This document shows, in pieces, positions 49,275-55,994 of a stretch of 55,994 nucleotides of DNA. The stretch spans positions 1 through 55,994 of the forward strand of contig JAUCBJ010000610.1 in the NCBI GenBank assembly GCA_032718475.1, given 5' to 3'. Within the stretch, counting starts at the first letter, position 1, and every line of letters starts with the position of its first letter. The notes under the pieces are model-generated. The model saw only the letters and a list, made by a program, of their open reading frames with translations. It ran no database searches and was not told the origin of the DNA. This stretch comes from Nemertoderma westbladi (taxonomy: Eukaryota; Xenacoelomorpha; Nemertodermatida; Nemertodermatidae). A program made the position numbers and the translations under genes.

Positions 49275-50592
49275 TCATTTATTGGTTGTCATTTCAAAGC
49301 GTTTTTCCGATACAGGTGGAATTGTACCATAAAGCTCGGCGTTTGTCATGTGTTGTCTCCAGCTGATGTTTAGGGCTGGCTACCCTTAGTAGTACCCTTT
49401 GTGTAGCAACCATCAATTCGTAGTTCAAGTGATTTAGTCAGTGTCCAGGCCTCACCCCCGTATAGAAATACACTTTCCACTGTGGCTCGAAAGAAATTAG
49501 TCTTCAGGTGCCTGGGGAGATCTGATTTCCAGATGGTATCCATTATTGATAGAGCTACCCAAGCCTTTGCTTTCCTAAGTTCTATGTCCTTTTTGCTACT
49601 CTCTATCCATGACCCAAGGTACTGGAAGTCGTCAACCTTCCTTAGTTGAATATTGTCAATTGTTTTCAAGTTTCCATCAACATTAAAGGTCATGAATTCG
49701 GTCTTTGTAGCATTTATATGCAATCCAACCTCCTTAGCAGCCCTCTCCACTTTATTTAGTATAAGCTGTGCATCTGCTAGCGTATTAGAGAGCAGGGCGA
49801 TGTCATCCGCAAAGTCAGTGTCGTCTGTGACTGTAGTTGCTGGATATCTACTACTTCTGCGTTCTTGAAGTGTGAATCCCAGATCTTCACCCTTTGTGGC
49901 CGTCCTCATTCCGTAATCCAGCACAATTACTAATAGTAATGGTGCTAATGTGTCACCTTGCAGTACGCCAGCCAGGATTGAGAATAACTCAGTTTCACCA
50001 TCTGGTGAGAGTACCTGCGCTTCTGTGTCAGAATATAACAATCCAATGCCAGCAACAATTGCTTCTGGTATTCCATAAGCTCTTAGTATTTCAAGCATTT
50101 AACCCCTATGGATGGAGTCGAATGCTTTCTTAAAGTCCACAAAAGTCATGACTGCGGGGAGATTCTTTGACTAAATTCCGTCATTCAGTCTCCGTAGTGC
50201 AAGTATCTGAGCTATTGTTGATCTGTTTGGTCGAAATCTGTTTTGGCTCTTACGCAGTAGTTTCTCTATGAGGCTTAACCCTATATAGAAACTTTTTATT
50301 GTATATTTTGGCAGCTACCACAAGCAGACAGATCCCACGATAGTTTGTTGGTTGGTAAACCGAGTTCTCATTTCTTGGGGAGAGGCTTTAGTTGACCTTT
50401 AGTCCAAATTGGTGGTGGCTTTTCCCCTTTTAACATCCTGTTGCAAACATTCAATAATGGTCTGTTTAGCACTCCTGGTTTCCATACCTCCACTGGGATT
50501 TCATCTAATCCACTCGCTTTATTATTGGACATGCTTTTACAGGGATTAATTACGCACAATGTTTCACGACTTATTTCAACTGCGGTCCCCCC
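49275..50592 (-). pseudogene. LINE-D: RTE-like reverse transcriptase fragment
   Basis: On the - strand. NNKASGLDEIPVEVWKPG and PPIWTKGQLKPLPKK (50540-50370) are the RT fingers. VDFKKAFDSIHRG follows near 50120 and then a stop. GVLQGDTLAPLLL, FADDIALLS (~49800), VDDFQYLGSWI and VESVFLYGGEAWTLT follow in the ORF 50098-49370. The end (ISWRQHMTNAELYG) is in another frame near 49350. It is related to LINE-B in motif order but a different family by sequence. It is 5' truncated and has several lesions. Confidence 0.8.
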
Positions 50593-50632
50593 GGAACAAT
50601 ACTCCCCAGAGGAAACTCCAGTACTCATTTAG

Positions 50633-50697
50633 CTAGGATCAAACACACGACCTACGAGAGATGTGAATTCAATGCAACCACTACACCAAGATGGTTA
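50633..50697 (-). tRNA. tRNA-derived SINE head
   Basis: On the - strand an A box (TGGTGTAGTGG) and, at tRNA spacing, a B-box-like TGTTTGATCC. The rest does not fold as a tRNA. It abuts the 5' end of the LINE-D fragment, so it may be the head of a SINE whose tail derives from, or was joined to, that LINE. Confidence 0.5.
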
Positions 50698-50900
50698 GTT
50701 AGTTAGTCGATTTTAACGCCTGTATAACATTTCATCTTATTAATTACGTAATATATTAAATCATAATGAATAAACAACACGTATGCGGGGATTTAGGAAA
50801 AAAAATGAATCACTATCCATGAAGGACGAACTGCTAACTGTTATCCGAGCAGGTAACACCCCACCGCATATAGAACCTCCCCGCCCAACCATAAACCGGC
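50698..50900. other. No gene recognised
   Basis: Short AT-rich spacer before LINE-E. Confidence 0.35.
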
Positions 50901-51272
50901 ACATTAACCGTTAACCCACAACGCCAACTACTGATCAATGCTGGAAGTGCTGCAACAGGGATACCTGTAGCAGCAAGTACCTCACTTAACGCCAACACAT
51001 ACACCCAACAATACCACCGCCCAGCTCCATCCCGTGGAAGCTGTGTAGGTGACCCGGCCACATATGCTGCCTTCCATCTGATTTGCAACCAAGAGGACCG
51101 CGATGCTCTCATGGACACAACACTATGGGGCGTTGGGATCTCAATCAGAAACTACAAGCTGAATGACGATGAACGCAAAGCACTCAGTCTCCGCCCACAG
51201 ACCTACACACCTCGTATGGCTGACCAGATGCAGACCACGGAAGCTGGTTTACCGGATAATAGCCAGGACTGA
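50901..51272 (+). pseudogene. LINE-E ORF1 fragment
   Basis: A + strand frame without its own ATG at the start encodes LINAGSAATGIPVAAST..., ...DALMDTTLWGVGISIRN and ends ...GLPDNSQD at TGA 51270-51272. It lies directly ahead of an endonuclease ORF, as ORF1 does in many LINEs. A stop interrupts it upstream near 50895. The fold and function are not recognised; ORF1 proteins are usually RNA-binding. Confidence 0.5.
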
Positions 51273-51282
51273 CAAACGGTAA

Positions 51283-52705
51283 AGATAACACACTGGAATG
51301 TGGAAGGACTGAAACACCTCGCAAATACCTTAACAGACTCAGAACTCTATCTGAACACCGACATAGCCTTGTTTACAGAAACTATGTCCACTGAAAACTC
51401 ATTCAACAACCGCGGCTACTATACATTTACTCAACCTGCAGTAGCTCCATCGCGGGGCCGCCCCTCTGGAGGTCTAATGATACTATGCAAACCTAAACAC
51501 AAACCATCGGCCCTGGCCCAATCGGAATTGTTCATAGTAATCAAAACTAACTCTTCCTTCTATATAGTAGTTTACTTTAAACCTGATACGCATCTACAAG
51601 ATGTCTTACTCGTGGTTAACGAAGCACTGTCGCATATTGACGACTCGGTGGCGACAGTTATCAGGGGTGACTTAAACTGCCGTCTAGATCGAGGGAACCA
51701 TGGATCTGACCTCACCAACCACCTCAACGCGCTCGGGTTCACACTGCTAAATAATCCTGATCTCCCAACATATATATCGCCACAAGGTGAAAGAACCATC
51801 AACCTAATGTTTATAAAATACCCCGCTATAATCCCTCAACCGATTCCCGCCGGTCAGGTCAGGTAAAAAATGCAGCTGCAATGCAGCATGCCGATCCTAG
51901 TAGTAGTAGTAGTAGTATAAAATACCCCGCTACAATCCCTCAACCGATTCCCACCTCAGAAGTGATAACCGACCCCATAAGAAAACACCAGCGTGTCTCT
52001 ACATCAATTGATCTTCCACCACCATCCACTGACTCACTGTCTGGTAGGCCAGCCCCACTTAACCGAAAATTAGATCTAAATTGCCTATCATCGAACCTAA
52101 ATACGGAATTATTGTCCAGATTTATAGCCGACAATGACCTAGATGCAGCTACGGAACTCCTCACTGGCTCCTTAGTCAACTCAACGACTAAACTCCTCCC
52201 ATAGTGGCAAACCCTGGTTTGACTCACATTGTAAGTTATTGAAGTTGTCCGTAATGAATGCGATGTTGATACACAACCATTCCGATTCCGAGCCACTGGG
52301 AAATCAGGAAACAATATAAGCGGACGATTAAGGAGAAGCGAGAAGTGTTTGAGAAGGCCGAGCTGGTCGAGAAACTAAACCGAGCCGAAGTTAAACCTTG
52401 GAATCTACTAAAGAACCACACAGCCACGGTGGCACCAATTGACTCTGCAAAGCTGGAAACCTATTTCCAAAATCTCCTGGGAGCACGCATCAATCCACCT
52501 AACTGCCCTAACATCCCATCTACAACTCAAAGAGATAGGAACGAGGATACATGGTATAACAATGAGATAACAGAGGACGAAGTGCAAGAAGTGATAACAG
52601 GGGCAGCAAACAACAAAGCCGGTGGCCCTGACCGTTTGTACCCCCGCTCTCCCGCCCATTCTGGCGATTCTAACACTACTGTACAACGTGTGTCTAACCA
52701 TTAAC
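51283..52705 (+). pseudogene. LINE-E ORF2: endonuclease and start of reverse transcriptase
   Basis: The apurinic-type endonuclease begins with ITHWNVEGL (~51288). It shows a TET motif near the catalytic Glu and RGDLNCRLDR (~51665). TYISPQGERTINLMF follows near 51770, where the usual catalytic Asp is Asn, so nicking should be impaired. A 64-bp insertion interrupts it at 51852-51915. Beyond, the linker continues to 52204 and, after a frame change, from 52345 (FEKAELVEKLNR) to NNKAGGPDRL at the RT start. Coding similarity fades by 52705, so the element is 3' truncated or decayed. Confidence 0.75.
51852..51915 (+). mobile_element. 64-bp LINE tail insertion within LINE-E
   Basis: The insert ends in the same GCAGCTGCAATGCAGCATGC segment plus TAG repeats as the 3' end of LINE-B. 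It is flanked by 40-bp direct repeats (51812-51851 and 51916-51955) with two mismatches. It reads as an extremely 5'-truncated copy of the LINE-B family. Confidence 0.85.
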
Positions 52706-53151
52706 TTACATTGGGTTGGTTACTCAGATACGTATTGGATCGGGTATTTTGCCATGGTAAGTTTTAAACAAGCTCTTCCCAGCATTTAAATAAATAATAT
52801 CGAAATAACGCGACATTGAAGAAGGCTGATACATACTTCCAAACCGTGAATGAAGCCATATAAAGCGAGGTGTAGCTCTTGGTGATATAGCTTCCAAGAA
52901 GCCAAGTTTAGTCATGGAACTAAGCAGTTTCCTATGACTATATAGGGTGGCGGTTAATACTCGCGCTGTAGACAATTCGGTTAGACAGAGTTGAGTGACT
53001 AACCGAAAGTGAAACCTTACAGTGAGTAGCTAACCAATGGAGGAAACAATAAACCCAGCCAATATGTTGCTATTCGATAACTGAGAGAAGGATCAATTCA
53101 ATTATATTCATGTTATTATTATAAAACATTGCAGACTTGAATTTCAGAAGC
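52706..53151. other. Unassigned; one - strand ORF of doubtful status
   Basis: A - strand frame is open from about 53024 to 52724 (ATG at 52975). Its product (LGFLEAISPRATPRFIW and so on) matches nothing I recognise. There are no flanking splice sites of note, so chance is likely. Confidence 0.25.
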
Positions 53152-53157
53152 TTTATT
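53152..53157 (-). terminator. Candidate poly(A) signal (AATAAA on - strand)
   Basis: It lies 217 nt beyond the stop codon of the terminal exon at 53374-53568, a plausible 3' UTR distance. Confidence 0.35.
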
Positions 53158-53373
53158 ACCATATTTTAATATAATATTATAACCATAAAAGATCCTCAAA
53201 TTCATATAAAAAGCATAGCTGGAATATCTGTAACAATATTATTAGCACTAATTAAAATTAATAAAAGCACTTCGAAAATTATCATCGGACATCCAGACAT
53301 GATCTGCATGTAAGTATATATTTAATCGGTCGGATATTACTATAATTAATTTATAAACTACCATAGCGTTGCA

Positions 53374-53568
53374 TCAATTATTTATCTTGAGAAAATATGC
53401 TATCATGCTTCTCTCGTCACAGTTATCGAAGTATACGCGGCCATTAACTTGACTTTCTTTCCAAACCACTTCACCCAATATCTCCATAGCCATTCTATTG
53501 AATAACGTCGCGGAATGTTTATTGGTTGCCACCACAACAACTGCATCACACTTGACTTTACTAACAAC
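53374..53568 (-). CDS. Host terminal exon on the - strand
   Basis: A - strand acceptor (TTGACTTTTAG) at 53569-53579 precedes a frame open for 64 codons and then TGA (53376-53374), 195 nt in phase 0. The product has an alternating hydrophobic strand (CDAVVVVATNKHS), a helix-like segment (LFNRMAMEILGEVV) and a second strand (GRVYFDNCDE), then a short tail. The beta-alpha-beta pattern with V-YFD resembles the C-terminal half of TIR/SEFIR-type signalling domains, but this is a guess from pattern alone. Upstream exons would lie at higher coordinates, beyond the satellite. Confidence 0.55.
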   Translation of the reverse strand, partial: VVSKVKCDAVVVVATNKHSATLFNRMAMEILGEVVWKESQVNGRVYFDNCDERSMIAYFLKINN

Positions 53569-53652
53569 CTAAAAGTCAACAGAACATAATTAAAAGTATT
53601 GCATATACATAAACCCTACTACTCATTTCATTGAATATTTATTAAATACTAC

Positions 53653-53687
53653 AAAGCCTGTGGCCCTTCGGGACGGGCCACAGCTTT
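53653..53687. repeat. GC-rich hairpin
   Basis: AAAGCCTGTGGCCC pairs with GGGCCACAGCTTT with one bulged C. The 8-nt loop TTCGGGAC allows an alternative CCC-TTCG-GG tetraloop. It stands out in AT-rich surroundings. Confidence 0.75.
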
Positions 53688-53880
53688 CTAGCCCATGTAC
53701 TGTACAGATACGTGAATATTATGTTGATTACAGATTTGCCCATTATGCAGATTGGAGAATTGCATATAGAACAGATTCATACAGTACCATCATAAAATAA
53801 AACCCCACCCCCGTAGGAGATAACTGTCAAGTTTCAGCTTAATGACAATTCTAAGTAAAAAAACAAAAGTTAGAGAAAAT

Positions 53881-54890
53881 GTTGACTTTCAGACATTTCG
53901 CCCTCTAGCGGTAGACTGGGGAACTGTAGATGACTCTGCGACTCCGTACAGATACAGACTATGCTGTAGTAGATAACTACCAAGTATCAGTCTAAACGGA
54001 TTGTAAATAACAAAGTTTGAGAAAATGTTGACTTTCAGACATTTCGCCCTCTAGCGGTAGACTGAGATACTGTATATGACTCTGCGACTCCGTACAGATA
54101 CAGACTATGCTGTAGTAGATAACAACCAAGTATCAGTCTAAACGGATTGTAAATATCAAAGTTAGAGAAGATGTTGACTTTCAGACATTTCACCCTCTAG
54201 CGGTAGACTGGGGAACTGTAGATGACTCTGCGACTCAGTACAGATACAGACTATGCTGTAGTGGATAGCTGACAAGTATCAGTCTAAACGGATTGTATAT
54301 AACAAATTTGGAGATGTTGACTTTCAGACATTTCGCCCTTTAGCGGTAGACTGGGGAACTGTAGGTGACTCTGTGACTCCGTAATGTTGACTTTCAGACA
54401 TTTCGCCCTCTAGCGGTAGACTGGGGAACTGTAGATGACTCTGCGACTCCGTACAGATACAGACTATGCTGTAGTAGATAACTACCAAGTATCAGTCTAA
54501 ACGGATTGTAAATAACAAAGTTTGAGAAAATGTTGACTTTCAGACATTTCGCCCTCTAGCGGTAGACTGAGATACTGTATATGACTCTGCGACTCCGTAC
54601 AGATACAGACTATGCTGTAGTAGATAACAACCAAGTATCAGTCTAAACGGATTGTAAATATCAAAGTTAGAGAAGATGTTGACTTTCAGACATTTCACCC
54701 TCTAGCGGTAGACTGGGGAACTGTAGATGACTCTGCGACTCAGTACAGATACAGACTATGCTGTAGTGGATAGCTGACAAGTATCAGTCTAAACGGATTG
54801 TATATAACAAATTTGGAGATGTTGACTTTCAGACATTTCGCCCTTTAGCGGTAGACTGGGGAACTGTAGGTGACTCTGTGACTCCGTACA
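53881..54890. repeat. 505-bp higher-order duplication within the satellite
   Basis: 53881-54385 recurs at 54386-54890. The unit-specific variants (GACTGAGATACTG, CTCAGTACAG, CCCTTTAGCGG) appear in the same order in both blocks. The break is the truncated 70-bp unit at 54316-54385. Confidence 0.9.
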
Positions 54891-55211
54891 GATACAGACT
54901 ATGCTGAAGCGGATAGCTACCAAGTATCGGTCTAAACGGATTGTAAATAACAAAGTTGGAGAAGATGTTGACTTTCAGACATTTCGCCCTCTAGCGGTAG
55001 ACTGGGGAACTGTAGATGACTCTGCGACTCCGTACAGATACATACTATGCTGTAGTAGATAACTACCAAGTATCAGTCTAAAAGGATCGTAAATAACAAA
55101 GTTGGAGAAGATGTTGACTTTCAGACATTTCGCCCTCTAGCGGTAGACTGGGGAACTGTAGATGACTCAGAGACTTCGGACTTCGTACAGATACAGACTA
55201 TGCTGTAGTAG

Positions 55212-55463
55212 GAGACTGGGGGGGGGGGGGGGGGAACTGGACGCAAAACCCGCCTTGGCGAATTAATATCCCGCCTCAATGTTAAATTCTCAATTTAGGG
55301 AAAGGAGCAGGTTACAGTGGCACGTTATTTTAACCAAAACAATAAACTAAGCACAATAGAACAGGTTACAGTTTTATTTTTGAGAATAATCAGCTGTTAT
55401 TTGCGTCGAATTTCCCCTGGAGAGGGATGAATTTTTATTGCGTCCAGTTTCCCCCCCTATCTG
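55212..55463. mobile_element. hAT-like MITE (252 bp) inserted in the satellite
   Basis: TGTAGTAG is duplicated on both sides (55204-55211 and 55464-55471); in intact satellite units it occurs once, giving an 8-bp duplication. The ends carry inverted repeats: GGGGGGGAACTGGACGCAA on the left matches the complement of 55438-55457 with one extra A. The outermost bases (GAGACTGGGG and the complement CAGATAGGGG) are similar. It has no coding capacity. A 17-nt poly-G run (55218-55234) lies in the left end. Confidence 0.8.
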
Positions 55464-55640
55464 TGTAGTAGATAACTACCAAGTATCAGTCTAAACGGAT
55501 TGTAAATAACAAAGTTGGAGTAGATGTTGACTTTCAGACATTTCGCCCCTTAGCAGCAGACTGGAGAAATGTAGACTGGTCAGTGTCGTCCCAAATCTAT
55601 GGTCAGGTATATATCTGCAAAGTGTCAGTTTGAATAGACT

Positions 55641-55994
55641 GAGACTGACGGTGCAACTGCTGTAATACAGTTGACAGTTACCTGCCTATTGATCAGCAAT
55701 TTGGCCGAAAACGACTACAGAATAGCCCAATTTGACCACAAATACGCATTCACCAAGGGCATACACGCATCTGGGTTGGGCATATACGTAAAATTAGCTA
55801 CGAGATAATGACGGTTCACGCTCTAGTGCTTATGACGATATGCATCCCGTAGACGTGCAAGATAGATTCAAGATAAGCCCCAATGTGTATAGTACATTTA
55901 TTATAGGAAGGGATCTAGGGGTCTTAACCTCGAATGATAAGTTTATTTTACCGAAAATAACTTATCTTTTATTGGCGCAATTGTAGGACTAATC
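55641..55994. other. No gene recognised; one hairpin
   Basis: Unassigned DNA. GATAAGTTTATTTT-ACCG-AAAATAACTTATC (55936-55966) is a near-perfect hairpin with one bulged T. Confidence 0.5.

Larger units (their letters stand above)
53735..55640. repeat. ~146-bp satellite array
   Basis: GTTGACTTTCAGACATTTC begins units at 53881, 54027, 54173, 54316, 54386, 54532, 54678, 54821, 54967, 55113 and 55526. Spacing is 143 or 146 bp, apart from one truncated 70-bp unit and the MITE-interrupted unit. Units share CGCCCTCTAGCGG. Degenerate half-units flank the array. Confidence 0.95.

Noticed and set aside
52724-53024. - strand ORF of about 100 codons
   Set aside because: No recognised motif, repeat or splice context; plausible by chance. 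Left as unassigned.

Overview
This is nuclear DNA of an animal, probably an aquatic invertebrate. The evidence is AT-rich DNA with consensus splice sites, a fibronectin type II-like exon, and BEL/Pao, Ty3/gypsy and several non-LTR retrotransposon families. No species can be named from the sequence. No bacterial-style gene, operon, CRISPR array or rRNA is present. Host coding sequence is minimal: one exon on the + strand near 24.8 kb, probably with its terminal exon, and one terminal exon on the - strand near 53.5 kb. Almost everything else is mobile or tandemly repeated DNA.

Layout. (1) 1-6640: two full copies of a 2976-bp tandem unit and a diverged partial third copy. Each full unit carries a tRNA-like sequence, a poly-C tract and two hairpins whose stems change between copies while pairing is kept. 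(2) 6645-24235: a dead CR1/jockey-like LINE on the - strand (LINE-A), split by a 15.7-kb BEL/Pao element (BEL-1, + strand, 7229-22924, 1148-bp LTRs, GAATG target duplication). BEL-1 has gag, a broken pol, unusually rich non-coding structure and an unrecognised ORF downstream of pol. (3) 24.2-26.4 kb: the fibronectin type II-like host exon. (4) 26410-44323: a second BEL/Pao element on the - strand (BEL-2, 588-bp LTRs, ATTCC duplication, intact 2754-codon ORF). Its left LTR is interrupted by an intact Ty3/gypsy element (26549-32565, identical 222-bp LTRs, TTAAT duplication, 1705-codon ORF). The other BEL-2 LTR preserves the empty target site. (5) 44.3-52.7 kb: a 17-bp minisatellite and pieces of four LINEs, one a 64-bp tail insertion, plus a tRNA-derived SINE head. 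(6) 53.4-53.6 kb: a - strand terminal exon. (7) 53.8-55.6 kb: a ~146-bp satellite with a 505-bp higher-order duplication, interrupted by a hAT-like MITE.

Order of events by nesting: LINE-A before BEL-1, and BEL-2 before gypsy. LTR identity makes gypsy and BEL-2 very young and BEL-1 slightly older.

The most interesting material is non-coding or unassigned. It comprises a five-member stem-loop array with compensatory base changes in the gypsy leader, a nearly invariant duplicated 112-nt foldable module in the BEL-1 leader, seven in-phase splice-donor-like sites at the end of BEL-1 gag, the unassigned ORF after BEL-1 pol, and the hairpins in the 3-kb tandem repeat. All reading was by eye; no alignment, folding or database search was run.
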